From the NCBI RefSeq assembly GCF_000745015.1, contig NZ_JQNA01000001.1:744001-808000 (forward strand): a DNA stretch of 64,000 bases, read 5' to 3'. This stretch comes from Burkholderia sp. 9120. Its GTDB lineage: Bacteria; Pseudomonadota; Gammaproteobacteria; Burkholderiales; Burkholderiaceae. Made by a program: the position numbers and the translations under genes. Below the pieces are notes generated by a model that was not told where the DNA came from, made no database searches, and saw only the letters and a program-made list of their open reading frames with translations. Positions 17,163-25,933 of the stretch are shown piece after piece (the first letter of the stretch is position 1; each line of letters opens with the position of its first letter).

Positions 17163-18641
17163 GTGCCAAATGCACAGAACACGTCGAACCTGCAGACCCC
17201 GCGCGATCGAGCGGCCGCGACGCGACTGAGTCAGTGGATGCACAACCGCAGCTGGGCCATCGCGATGACGGTTGCGATCGTTATCACCGTAGGCGGCCTG
17301 GTGATTCTGGAAACCGCGCGCGAGCGCATTGCCGCCGAGTACGAGACCGCGCTCGACGCCCGCGACGTCACCGTGCAACTGAGCACGCTCGCCAGCCAGC
17401 TCTCCAATCTGAGCGCGCAGCAAAGCGATTTTCTTCTGACGAAGCAGGACGCCGTCGCGCAAGCCTATTGCGCGACCGCCGCACGGATTCGCCAGAGCGA
17501 ACAGCAGTTGAACCGCTTCTATCGCGGCGGCAAAGCGGATAACGCCGAACTCACGAGCTTCACGCAGATTCTGGCGCTGATCGAAGCGCGCATCGGCGCG
17601 GGCGCCGCCGCGCTGCAACGTGCGGCGCCGCATCCGCTGGATCTGGCCGCGTGTGGGCCGCTGAGCGCGGCGAACCCGGCTGACGCGTCGCTGGTGGACA
17701 GCACGCTCACGTTGCTACGCGACAACGAGGAACGCCGCGCGCAGCACGCGCTGGCCGCGAGCCGCGCCGATCAGCGTATTTCCACGCTGTGCGCGGCGGG
17801 TTTGTCGGCATTGAACATCGTGCTGTTCATTCTGCTGTTTCGCAATCTCGGCATTCAGATCGATCGCCAGGCGCGCGTGCAGCGTCAGTTGATCACGCAA
17901 CAGGAAGAACTCGATCAGCTCGTCGGCGAACGCACCCGTCAGCTCGAAGCGCTGGGCTGGCATTTGCAGGCGGTCAGCGAAAACGAAAAGACCCAGCTCG
18001 CGCGCGAACTGCACGACGAACTCGGCGCGATTCTGACCGCCAGCAAGATGGACGTGGCGTGGGCCAACCGCAAACTGAAAGACAGCGCGCCGGAGATCTC
18101 CGACAAACTCAAACGCGCGCTCGCCAATCTCGACCAGGGCATTGCGCTCAAGCGCCGCATCATCGAAGACATGCGGCCTACCGTGCTGGCCAATTTCGGG
18201 CTCGTCACGGCACTGCGCACGCTCGCCGACGAAGCCGCGCAACGCAACAGCTGGACGCTCGATCTGCACCTCCCCGCCGACGATATCCAGCTCGACGAGC
18301 AAACCGAGATCGCGCTGTTTCGCGTTGCCCAGGAGTCGCTGACCAATGCCGCGAAGTACGCGCGGGCGTCGAAGGTGTCGATTGCACTGGAGGTCGGCGA
18401 CGGCCAGGTCGCCCTGCATATCGCCGACAACGGCGTCGGCATCATGCCGGCCGATCTGAAGCGCACTCACACGCACGGGCTGCTCGGCATGCGTCAGCGC
18501 GTCGCCGCGCACGGCGGGCGTTTCGATATCCGGCGCGGCGAACCGAACGGCACCGACATCGACGTGATGATGCCGAGCGTCAGTACCGCGACGCCGTCAG
18601 TCGATCTGCCGGCGGCGACGCCCACGCGCACGCCCGTCTAG
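17163..18641 (+). CDS. NarX/DegS-type sensor histidine kinase (HisKA_3)
   Basis: Translation begins at GTG 17163 behind GAGGAG. The 492-residue protein has a membrane segment at about residues 30-50, a periplasmic four-helix CHASE3-like domain to about 215, a second membrane segment at about 216-236 and a coiled coil. The HisKA_3 box LARELHDELGAILTASK carries the phosphorylated His near residue 285. The ATPase part has the N box QESLTNAAKYA, DNGVGI and HGLLGMRQRV. Kinases of this class pair with NarL-type regulators, making the gene at 15112-15744 the likely partner although it is on the opposite strand. Confidence 0.93.
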   Translation: MPNAQNTSNLQTPRDRAAATRLSQWMHNRSWAIAMTVAIVITVGGLVILETARERIAAEYETALDARDVTVQLSTLASQLSNLSAQQSDFLLTKQDAVAQAYCATAARIRQSEQQLNRFYRGGKADNAELTSFTQILALIEARIGAGAAALQRAAPHPLDLAACGPLSAANPADASLVDSTLTLLRDNEERRAQHALAASRADQRISTLCAAGLSALNIVLFILLFRNLGIQIDRQARVQRQLITQQEELDQLVGERTRQLEALGWHLQAVSENEKTQLARELHDELGAILTASKMDVAWANRKLKDSAPEISDKLKRALANLDQGIALKRRIIEDMRPTVLANFGLVTALRTLADEAAQRNSWTLDLHLPADDIQLDEQTEIALFRVAQESLTNAAKYARASKVSIALEVGDGQVALHIADNGVGIMPADLKRTHTHGLLGMRQRVAAHGGRFDIRRGEPNGTDIDVMMPSVSTATPSVDLPAATPTRTPV

Positions 18642-18863
18642 CAAGGCGGCACGCTGCATCGTCACAACGCGTGTAGGACTGCGCCGACGCAAACACCGGA
18701 GCACGCCTACAACAAAATCGCGACGCAACTGACAGCGCCGCCCCCGCCCTTTTTTTAACATGCAATCAGACCGGATCGACTGGCGATCTGACACAAGCCC
18801 CGGTCGCACGTGCCGGACAGAGTGGGCACGTCAACCGATGCATTCTCGACAAGGAGAACTTTC

Positions 18864-18998
18864 ATGACTCGACTGATCGCTTTGCTTCTCATTGCAGGGA
18901 CCGCTGCGCTCGCAGGTTGCAACACGATGGCCGGCGCCGGACAGGACATCTCGAAGGGCGGCAACGCCATCACGAACTCGGCGGATCAGGCGAAGTAA
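18864..18998 (+). CDS. Entericidin A/B-family lipoprotein
   Basis: The 44-residue product starts MTRLIALLLIAGTAALAGC: a signal peptide with lipobox LAGC. The mature NTMAGAGQDISKGGNAI is the entericidin core. In E. coli these are a toxin/antidote-like pair of membrane lipoproteins; single copies are common in Burkholderia. AAGGAGAA lies ahead of the ATG. The transcript ends at a strong terminator after an unusually large 3' hairpin. Confidence 0.92.
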   Translation: MTRLIALLLIAGTAALAGCNTMAGAGQDISKGGNAITNSADQAK

Positions 18999-19010
18999 GC
19001 CGGTCGTCGG

Positions 19011-19051
19011 GCGACTCGCGGCGGCGCTTTAGCGGCGCTGCCGCGAGTCGC
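19011..19051 (+). other. Long perfect inverted repeat in the entericidin 3' region
   Basis: GCGACTCGCGGC (19011-19022) pairs without mismatch with GCCGCGAGTCGC (19040-19051) around a 17-base loop that can fold further. There is no T-run, so it is not itself a terminator; it may stabilise the mRNA or belong to a small RNA that ends at the terminator at 19111-19145. Confidence 0.6.
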
Positions 19052-19110
19052 TGCCTCACGCTGTATTTGCAGGGGTATTCTGCTTTTCGCAGGTTTTTGC
19101 AGGAACAGAA

Positions 19111-19145
19111 AGCCCGTCGCGAGTCATCTCGCGACGGGCTTTTTT
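19111..19145 (+). terminator. Rho-independent terminator downstream of entericidin
   Basis: A perfect 13-bp stem (19111-19123 with 19128-19140, AGCCCGTCGCGAG) with loop TCAT is followed by Ts. Confidence 0.94.
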
Positions 19146-19314
19146 CATGGGCGCAGGTATGTCAAAGACGTGCCAAGGTTGCGCGCACAATCCGCACCAT
19201 CCGCACCACCCACACCAAACAAAACGGCGACCCACTCGCGTGGATCGCCGCTCCGTCCTCCCCAGGACTGTCCGCCACTCGCAGGCGCTGCACGCGCCTG
19301 CCAGCGCGGCGTGC

Positions 19315-20112
19315 TTACATGCCCGTCAGCGTGTTCGTGAACTCCTGAGCCGGCTGACCGGTATTGCCGTTCTGCGAGATCAGCAGATGGATCTGCCCCG
19401 GCAGCAACTGGCTCAGCGTGCCGCCGATCGGCACCGTCGTGATCAGCCAGTCCGCGTTGTTCGACAGCGAGAAGGCCACCGACTGGAAGATCGGCGTCTT
19501 GCTGCCGGCCACCGTTGCGATCAGTGCGTAGTCGCCGCCGGACACATAGATCGAATCCTGGCCGCTCGCCGGTATCGCGTTGTTGTATTGCACGCTCGAC
19601 ATGGTCGGGTTGAGGCTGGTCACGTCGGTGGTGCCGGCCGGCACGAGATACAGGTCAAGGTTGGTCGCGTTCTGCGATGCGTTGAAGCCACGCAAACGCG
19701 CGCTATTGGACAGCAGGCCCTTGTCGAACGGATCGTCGATCAGGCCGATCGCCGGCGCCGTTACGTTCGGCAAAGCTACGACCGTATAGTTATGGCCGTT
19801 CGCGACGTTCGGGAAATTGCCGCTCGCGAGTGCGGTCGTCGTGCCGGTCGCCGCGTAGGCAACCGTGGTCGAACCCGTGCCGATATTGGTGAGGTTGGTC
19901 ACGCCTTTATAGGCGACGTTGGTTTGGCCCGAAGGCGCGGCACCGTTGACGAGAAAGTCGAGGGCCGGCGCGCTGGGATTCGCATTGATGAAATGGATTT
20001 CCGGATTGGTCAGCCCGAGTTCCTTGCCGACGTCGCTGGTACCGCCGCCACCGCAGGCACTCAGTAAGGACGCAACGGCAGCCATGGCCGCGATGGATCG
20101 GATCATTTTCAT
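19315..20112 (-). CDS. DUF4397-domain lipoprotein
   Basis: The 265-residue protein has a signal peptide and lipobox LLSAC followed by GGGG. The mature part contains INANPSAPALDFLVNG and FPNVANGHNYTVVALP, a pattern of repeated beta-rich segments characteristic of DUF4397 proteins. ATG 20112 is preferred to a GTG at 20121 because AGGTG is correctly placed before it. It is predicted to be anchored on the cell envelope; the function is unknown. It is transcribed away from fadH. Confidence 0.8.
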   Translation of the reverse strand: MKMIRSIAAMAAVASLLSACGGGGTSDVGKELGLTNPEIHFINANPSAPALDFLVNGAAPSGQTNVAYKGVTNLTNIGTGSTTVAYAATGTTTALASGNFPNVANGHNYTVVALPNVTAPAIGLIDDPFDKGLLSNSARLRGFNASQNATNLDLYLVPAGTTDVTSLNPTMSSVQYNNAIPASGQDSIYVSGGDYALIATVAGSKTPIFQSVAFSLSNNADWLITTVPIGGTLSQLLPGQIHLLISQNGNTGQPAQEFTNTLTGM

Positions 20113-20472
20113 TGTGTTCACCTATATCGATGTTGGGCCTTTGGCCCATTGATTTATGGGTGCTTCGCTTCGAACCTCGGAACGTCCCGCACCGTATTCA
20201 TCGCTGCTTCGAATGGTGTCTGGACGGCGTTCCGAAACGGAGCACTCCCTCCTTCCCTGCCGCACAACGCGCCTGTTTGGGGAGCGGCGCGGTCCGTGTC
20301 GATGGACGCTCGCTTTGAGCAATGCGCGTGCCGCGGGGGTCGAGTTGGCTCATGGCGACGGAAGAATGTCTTACGGCGCAACGATTTACGTGGATTAGAA
20401 TTTTTCCTCGGCGGGTTGGCACGGCGTGCGGTGTATCGTTCGTCCGCGTCCCATACTTACACGGCCCCCCGC
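20113..20472. other. Intergenic region between DUF4397 gene and fadH
   Basis: This 360-base stretch is the divergent promoter region for the two genes. Apart from a T/A-rich segment at about 20384-20404 (TTTACGTGGATTAGAATTTTT) I see no operator, RNA or small gene in it. Confidence 0.5.
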
Positions 20473-22518
20473 ATGCCTTACCAACGCTTACTCGCCGAAC
20501 TCGATCTCGGCTTCACCCGCTTGCGCAACCGCGTGGTGATGGGCTCGATGCACACTGGCATGGAAGACCGCTTCTGGCATTACCCGAAGCTGGCCGCCTA
20601 TTTCCGCGAGCGCGCCAAAGGCGGCGTGGGTCTGATCATTACCGGCGGGATCTCGCCGAATCGCGAAGGCTGGCTGCTGCCGTTCGGCGGCACGCTGAAC
20701 TCGGTGTTCGATCTGCGCAATCACCGGCAGTTGGCCGACGCCGTGCATGCCGAAGGCGGCAAGATCGCGCTGCAGATCCTGCATGCGGGCCGCTACGGCT
20801 ATCAGCCGTTCGTGGTGTCGGCCTCCGCGCTCAAATCGCCGATCTCCAAGTTCAAGCCGCGCGCGCTGAGCGTGGCCGGTATCGCGAAGACCGTGCGCCA
20901 CTACGCGCGCTGCGCCAGGCTCGCGCAACGCGCGGGCTACGACGGCATCGAGATCATGGGCAGCGAAGGCTATCTGCTCAACCAGTTCCTGTGTCCGCGC
21001 ACCAACCAGCGCACCGACGATTACGGCGGCAGCATCGAAAATCGCATGCGGCTCGCGCGCGAGATCGTCGAGCGGGTACGCGCGGCGTGCGGCGAACGCT
21101 TTATCGTCGTGTACCGGCTCTCGCTGATCGATCTGGTGGAAGGCGGCAATACGTGGGACGAGACCGTGCAGGTCGCCCAGGCGCTCGAAGCGGCCGGCGT
21201 GACGATGTTCAATACCGGTATCGGCTGGCATGAGGCACGCGTACCGACTATCGTGACCTCGGTGCCGCGCGCGGCCTTCGCCGAACTCAGCGCGCGCCTG
21301 AAGGCCTCGGTCAAGGTGCCGGTGATCGTGTCGAACCGCATCAATACGCCCGAGGTCGCCGAAGCACTGCTCGAACAGGGCGCCGGCGATCTGGTGTCGA
21401 TGGCGCGGCCGCTGCTGGCCGATCCCGAGTTCGTCGTGAAGACCGCCGAAGGCCGCGCGCACGAAATCAACACCTGTATTGCCTGCAATCAGGCCTGTCT
21501 CGATCACACGTTCAAAAACCAGCGCGCGTCGTGTCTGGTGAATCCGCGCGCGGGACGCGAGACCGAGCTGGTCTATCGTCCGGTCGCCGGTCCGCAGGCG
21601 GCGCGTTCGGTCGCGGTGGTCGGCGCGGGGCCGGCGGGGTTGTCGGCGGCGACCGTGGCGGCCGCGCGCGGGCATCGCGTGACGCTGTTCGATGCGAACG
21701 CAAGCATCGGCGGCCAGTTCAATCTGGCGATGCGCGTGCCCGGCAAGGAAGAGTTCAGCGAGACCATCCGTTACTTTCAGAGCCAGTTGCAGCGACATCG
21801 CGTCGATGTGCGGCTCGACACGCGCGTCGATGCGGCGCTGCTAGCGGCCGGCGCTTACGACGACGTGATCGTCGCCACCGGCATCGTGCCGCGGCGGCCG
21901 GCGATTAGCGGCATCGACGGGCCGAACGTGCTGTCTTACGTGGACGTGCTGCGTGGCGCACCGGTCGGGCGCCGCGTCGCGGTGATCGGCGCGGGCGGCA
22001 TCGGCTTCGACGTCAGCGAGTTCCTGCTGCATCGCACCGGCGAGCCGCTGCCGACGCCGCGCGACACATGGCTCGACGAATGGGGCGTGGATCTCTCGGT
22101 GCGGGAACGCGGCGGGCTGAAAGCGCCGGTGATGCCGCAGCCGCCGCGCGACATCTGGTTGTTGCAGCGCAAGGCCGGCAAGCTGGGCATGGGACTCGGC
22201 AAGACGTCGGGCTGGGTGCATCGCGCGACGCTGGCGAAAAACGGCGTGAAGATGCTCGGCGGCGTGTCGTACCGGGAGATCAGCGCGCGCGGGTTGAAGA
22301 TCGAGCGTGCCGGTGTCGAGGAATGGCTTGAGGTGGACACGATCGTGGTGTGCGCGGGGCAGGATTCGCTGCGCGATCTGCATCCGGTGGCGGCGGAGGG
22401 TGCCACCTCGCAGACTGGCGGTCCGCGCTATCACGTGATCGGCGGCGCCAAGCTGGCGGGTGAACTGGACGCGAAACGCGCGATCCGCGAAGGCGCGGAA
22501 GTGGCGGCGGCGCTTTAG
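20473..22518 (+). CDS. fadH: NADPH-dependent 2,4-dienoyl-CoA reductase
   Basis: The 681-residue length matches E. coli FadH (672). The N-terminal FMN barrel of the old yellow enzyme family has VVMGSMHTGMED, GRYGYQPF and NQFLCPRTNQRTDDYGGS. A [4Fe-4S] site follows with Cys residues in CIACNQACLD and SCLVNP at about 335-355. The C-terminal FAD/NAD(P) domain carries VVGAGPAGLSAA and AVIGAGGIGFDVSEF. It reduces 2,4-dienoyl-CoA esters during oxidation of unsaturated fatty acids. The frame is open further upstream, but MPYQRLL at 20473 is the family start. It stands alone. Confidence 0.93.
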   Translation: MPYQRLLAELDLGFTRLRNRVVMGSMHTGMEDRFWHYPKLAAYFRERAKGGVGLIITGGISPNREGWLLPFGGTLNSVFDLRNHRQLADAVHAEGGKIALQILHAGRYGYQPFVVSASALKSPISKFKPRALSVAGIAKTVRHYARCARLAQRAGYDGIEIMGSEGYLLNQFLCPRTNQRTDDYGGSIENRMRLAREIVERVRAACGERFIVVYRLSLIDLVEGGNTWDETVQVAQALEAAGVTMFNTGIGWHEARVPTIVTSVPRAAFAELSARLKASVKVPVIVSNRINTPEVAEALLEQGAGDLVSMARPLLADPEFVVKTAEGRAHEINTCIACNQACLDHTFKNQRASCLVNPRAGRETELVYRPVAGPQAARSVAVVGAGPAGLSAATVAAARGHRVTLFDANASIGGQFNLAMRVPGKEEFSETIRYFQSQLQRHRVDVRLDTRVDAALLAAGAYDDVIVATGIVPRRPAISGIDGPNVLSYVDVLRGAPVGRRVAVIGAGGIGFDVSEFLLHRTGEPLPTPRDTWLDEWGVDLSVRERGGLKAPVMPQPPRDIWLLQRKAGKLGMGLGKTSGWVHRATLAKNGVKMLGGVSYREISARGLKIERAGVEEWLEVDTIVVCAGQDSLRDLHPVAAEGATSQTGGPRYHVIGGAKLAGELDAKRAIREGAEVAAAL

Positions 22519-22590
22519 TCAAGCGCGGTTTGAGAACGAGAGGCGGCGACGCGCTCGCCGCTCTGCGAACCACGCCTCCCCTCGCACGCC

Positions 22591-23523
22591 TCAAGCGGCG
22601 AGCCCCTTCTTCCGGTAATCGAACCAGAACGACAGCCCCACGCTCGCCAGAATCACCACGGTCGCAATCACCGTGGAACGCGTGACCGGCTCGCCGAGCA
22701 GCAGCGCGCCGAGCGCCACGGCAACCACCGGGTTCACGTACATGCAACTGCTGGCAATGATCGGACTGGTGTGCCGGATCAGAAAACCGTACGCCACATA
22801 CGCGGCCATCGTGCCGACCAGCATCAGGTAGACGAACGCCAGCACCGGCAGAAAATGCACGTCGAGCATCCGCTCGCCGGAGACCCACGCGACCATGCTC
22901 GACATCGCGCCGCCCAGACCGATCTGCAGCGAGGTCGACAGAAACAGATCCGACGGCAGCTTCAGCCGCCCGGCCAGATGCGCGCCGCCGGCCCAGAACA
23001 GCGCGCCGCACAGAATGGCCAGACTGCCGCCCGCCGAGCCCGGCGAACTGTCGCCGTGACTAAGAATCGCGATGCCGACGAGCCCCAGTCCGACCGCGAA
23101 CCACTCGCCCCGGCCGATCTTGCGGCCCGCCACCGCCGCGATCACCGTGGCGAACAGCGGCACGGTGGCCACCATCACCGCCGCGGTGCCGGTGCCGACG
23201 GTGCGCATCCCGAACGCCAGCATGCCGCTCGACAAGCCGACCAGCATCGTGCCGACCAGCCCGGCATTGCGGATTTCGGCCACGCTCGGCCAGGCCGGCT
23301 TGCGACGCACCGCGAAGATAAAGAGGCCAATGCCGGCAAACAGATTGCGCATGCCCGACAGCAGCAGCGGCGGAAACGAGCCGAGCGCGACGTGCACAGC
23401 GAGATACGTCGAGCCCCACACGAGATAGACGACGCCGAGCGCTAGCGCGATCTGGCCGTTGCGCGATTGCGGCAGGCGGATGGGAAAACTGCGCGGAAAG
23501 CGATTGGGGAGTTGCGGCGACAT
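22591..23523 (-). CDS. EamA/DMT-family transporter (YedA-like)
   Basis: The 310-residue protein has ten predicted membrane segments in two EamA repeats; the first begins LGVVYLVWGSTYLAV and the second includes LCGALFWAGGAHLAG. The start at 23523 is placed from family length; the frame is open to 23760. It resembles YedA, an inner-membrane permease of unknown substrate. It converges on fadH. Confidence 0.85.
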   Translation of the reverse strand: MSPQLPNRFPRSFPIRLPQSRNGQIALALGVVYLVWGSTYLAVHVALGSFPPLLLSGMRNLFAGIGLFIFAVRRKPAWPSVAEIRNAGLVGTMLVGLSSGMLAFGMRTVGTGTAAVMVATVPLFATVIAAVAGRKIGRGEWFAVGLGLVGIAILSHGDSSPGSAGGSLAILCGALFWAGGAHLAGRLKLPSDLFLSTSLQIGLGGAMSSMVAWVSGERMLDVHFLPVLAFVYLMLVGTMAAYVAYGFLIRHTSPIIASSCMYVNPVVAVALGALLLGEPVTRSTVIATVVILASVGLSFWFDYRKKGLAA

Positions 23524-23889
23524 GCGTTCAACCCGCCCTGACCGCTTGAGGTCCGACGCCCCCGCTGAAGACCCGATGGCGGGATGGCGGACACCGCATC
23601 GGCGATGCGGTCGGACGGGCGAGGCTGGCGGACATGTGGTGGAACGGAAGGACGATAAATGGCCAAAGGGCCACAGCGCCGCGGCATTCGAACGGAGTCG
23701 ATTCGCGGCGAACACGCGCCAAATGCTCGGCGCGCATCGCATTATGCAGTAAGCGCCCACCGCGTCAGTCGAAAGAATCGTAACTTTTTAGCGTCCTTGC
23801 AACAAAAAAAGCCGGGGATTTCTCCCCGGCTTTGGCACCGCCTCGGCGCCGCCGCGTTCACGCTATGCGGGCGGCATCGACAGCATGCT
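23524..23889. other. Intergenic region before the DMT gene, with a terminator
   Basis: This 366-base gap holds the promoter region of the DMT gene and, at 23804-23833, the terminator of the MXKDX gene. No other structure or small gene was recognised. Confidence 0.5.
23804..23833 (-). terminator. Rho-independent terminator of the MXKDX gene
   Basis: GCCGGGGA (23811-23818) and TCCCCGGC (23823-23830) form a perfect 8-bp stem; read on the minus strand it is followed by seven Ts. Confidence 0.92.
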
Positions 23890-24153
23890 TCAGTTGGCCA
23901 TGGCGCCCGACGCTTCGTGCTTCATGCCCATCGCGTCGCCGCTCTTCTTCATCTTGTCGTGCTTCATCGTGTCCTTTTTCATCGTGTCTTTCTTCATGGT
24001 GTCTTTCGACATCGTGTCTTTGGACATGGAATCCTTCGACATCGTGTCTTTCGACATGGCGTCGTTGGACATCGCGCCGCTGGCTTGCGCGAACGCGGCG
24101 CCGCCGCTGGTCAGAAGAGCGACGGCCACTGCTGCGATTGCGAACTTTTTCAT
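23890..24153 (-). CDS. Pentapeptide MXKDX repeat protein
   Basis: The 87-residue product has a signal peptide (MKKFAIAAVAVALLTSGGAAFA) followed by about nine tandem five-residue units of the form M-S/K-K-D-T/S, from residue 29 to about 68, then MGMKHEASGAM. This is the MXKDX family seen in Burkholderiales and Pseudomonads; its function is unknown. The encoding 15-bp DNA repeats (about 23950-24070) make the gene prone to copy-number change. GGAG precedes the ATG, and a strong terminator follows. Confidence 0.92.
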   Translation of the reverse strand: MKKFAIAAVAVALLTSGGAAFAQASGAMSNDAMSKDTMSKDSMSKDTMSKDTMKKDTMKKDTMKHDKMKKSGDAMGMKHEASGAMAN

Positions 24154-24323
24154 GGGATAACTCCGTTGTTGTGGATGATTCAAAACCGGTCGATCCGATC
24201 GCCTGTTGCACTGATCGGCTGATCGTTTGATCGCCGGCGTATTTCCGAAGCTTCTGCCGCCCGGGGGTGCGTGAGGGGCCTGGCGACCATGCTGCTCGCC
24301 GCCCGCCGCGCGACCCGCGTGCG

Positions 24324-25115
24324 TCAGGAGCCTCCGAACCAGTTGTAGCCCTGGTCGACCCAGTAGCCGCCGGGGAACGTGTTGGTGACGAACATCTCGA
24401 CGATGTGCTTCGGATTCTTGTAGCCGAGCTTGGTCGGCATGCGCAGCTTCATCGGGAAGCCGTATTTCGCGGGCAGACGCTCGCCGTCGTACTCGAACGT
24501 GAGCAGCGTCTGCGGATGCAGCGCCGTCGGCATGTCGATGCTTTCGTAGTAGTCGTCCGCGCATTTGAAACCGACGTACTTCGCGCTGGTGTCCGCGCCG
24601 ATGCGCCGCAGAAAATCGCCGAACGGCGTGCCGCCCCAGCGGCCGATCGCGCTCCACCCTTCCACGCAGATGTGCCGCGTGATCTGCTCGGCATGCGGCA
24701 ACGCGTACAACTCGGGCAAACTCCACGCGCGCTGGCCTTTGACGAGGCCGCCGATCTTCAACTCGTAATCGGCGCCGTCCACTTCGGGCACGTCGTCGAT
24801 ACCGTAGAACGCGTTGAACGGAAACGGCCGCGTGATCTGCGCTTCGCTGTAGGTCGGCGCGAGCTGCTTCGGATCGAACAGCGCGGCCTGCGCGCGGTCG
24901 TTCAGGCGCGACACGGCGGTCAGGAATTTGTTGACCGAGTCGTTGTCGGTCAGCGAGCAGCCGGTCAGCATCGACAGGCCGCCAAGCGTCAGCAGACGCT
25001 GGCCGAACAGACGCCGCGACGGCATGGTGAGTTCGCGGCGGGCGTCGATCAGGATCGACTCGCGGTCGAGCGAGTGGCCAACGGGTCGCGAGGGTTTTCG
25101 AATGGGCTTGTTCAT
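24324..25115 (-). CDS. Molybdopterin-dependent oxidoreductase (MsrP/YuiH-like), predicted Tat lipoprotein
   Basis: The 263-residue protein carries the sulfite-oxidase-type molybdopterin fold: the Mo-ligand Cys lies in RHICVEGWSAIGRWGG, followed by YYESIDMPTALHPQTLLTF and KLRMPTKLGYKNPKHI. Residues 32-53 read as a twin-arginine signal (SRRLFGQ) followed by a hydrophobic stretch ending in the lipobox LTGC, so it may be exported folded and lipid-anchored. The preceding 30 residues are polar. The gene lies 44 bases after the cytochrome b561-type gene, which would feed it electrons; in E. coli MsrPQ such a pair repairs oxidised methionines, but the substrate here is unproven. Confidence 0.85.
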   Translation of the reverse strand: MNKPIRKPSRPVGHSLDRESILIDARRELTMPSRRLFGQRLLTLGGLSMLTGCSLTDNDSVNKFLTAVSRLNDRAQAALFDPKQLAPTYSEAQITRPFPFNAFYGIDDVPEVDGADYELKIGGLVKGQRAWSLPELYALPHAEQITRHICVEGWSAIGRWGGTPFGDFLRRIGADTSAKYVGFKCADDYYESIDMPTALHPQTLLTFEYDGERLPAKYGFPMKLRMPTKLGYKNPKHIVEMFVTNTFPGGYWVDQGYNWFGGS

Positions 25116-25159
25116 GATTCGATATCCATAACTTTCGGTTTCGGCGGCTTGATGGAGAC

Positions 25160-25810
25160 TCAGCGGCCGCGCAGCATGGCCAGCAGCGAGCGCGGTACGA
25201 GCGCCACCATCGCCAGATGCACGGAGATAAACGCGGCCATCAGCGACATCGCGCAGAAGTGAACGATGCGGGCGTTGTCGTAGCCGCCCATCAGGTCGCG
25301 CAGCAGCGGAAACTGCACCGATTTCCAGATCGCGAGGCCCGACAGCACCAGCGCGATCAGATCGCAGACCACGAACAGGTAGGCGAATTTCTGCACCGCG
25401 TTGTAGACGCGCAGATCGGCATGCGAGAGCTTGCCGGTCAGCGCGGCAAAGAAGTCGTGCAGCACCGCGCGCGGCGACACCGGCAGGAATTTGCGCACGA
25501 AGCGCCCACTCGCGAGATTCAGCGCGAGATACAGCAGACCGTTGAAGACCAGCAGCCACATCGCCGCGAAATGCCATTGCAGCGCGCCGCCGAGCCAGCC
25601 GCCGAGCGTGATGCCGGGAGGGAAGCGAAACCCGGGAAAAATCGGCGATGCGTCGTAGATGCGCCAGCCAGACAGCATCATCAGGATTGCCGCGAGCGCG
25701 TTGAGCCAATGCGTGACGCGCACCCATACCGGGTGAATCGCGCCGGGTGTCGGGACGGCGGGCGGTGCGAGGTGTTTGTCGCTCTCGCGCAGTACGTGAG
25801 GGGTTGCCAT
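25160..25810 (-). CDS. Cytochrome b561-type membrane subunit
   Basis: The 216-residue integral membrane protein has about four hydrophobic segments with His residues placed for heme: WVRVTHWLNALAAILMMLSG, LQWHFAAMWLLVFNGLLYLAL, FAYLFVVCDLIALVLSGLA and IVHFCAMSLMAAFISVHLAM. It belongs to the Ni-hydrogenase/cytochrome b561 family and is expected to pass electrons to the molybdopterin protein encoded next. GAGATT lies before ATG 25810. Confidence 0.88.
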   Translation of the reverse strand: MATPHVLRESDKHLAPPAVPTPGAIHPVWVRVTHWLNALAAILMMLSGWRIYDASPIFPGFRFPPGITLGGWLGGALQWHFAAMWLLVFNGLLYLALNLASGRFVRKFLPVSPRAVLHDFFAALTGKLSHADLRVYNAVQKFAYLFVVCDLIALVLSGLAIWKSVQFPLLRDLMGGYDNARIVHFCAMSLMAAFISVHLAMVALVPRSLLAMLRGR

Positions 25811-25933
25811 GAAAATCTCCTGTCGAACAGAGTGGGCGTGTCATTTAGAGTTAACGCTATCGCGCCGACTCGGGTCCCATAACGCTTACCCTGGTCCCCT
25901 TCAAGATCGTTGCGGTGAACGGCCGCACAGTGC

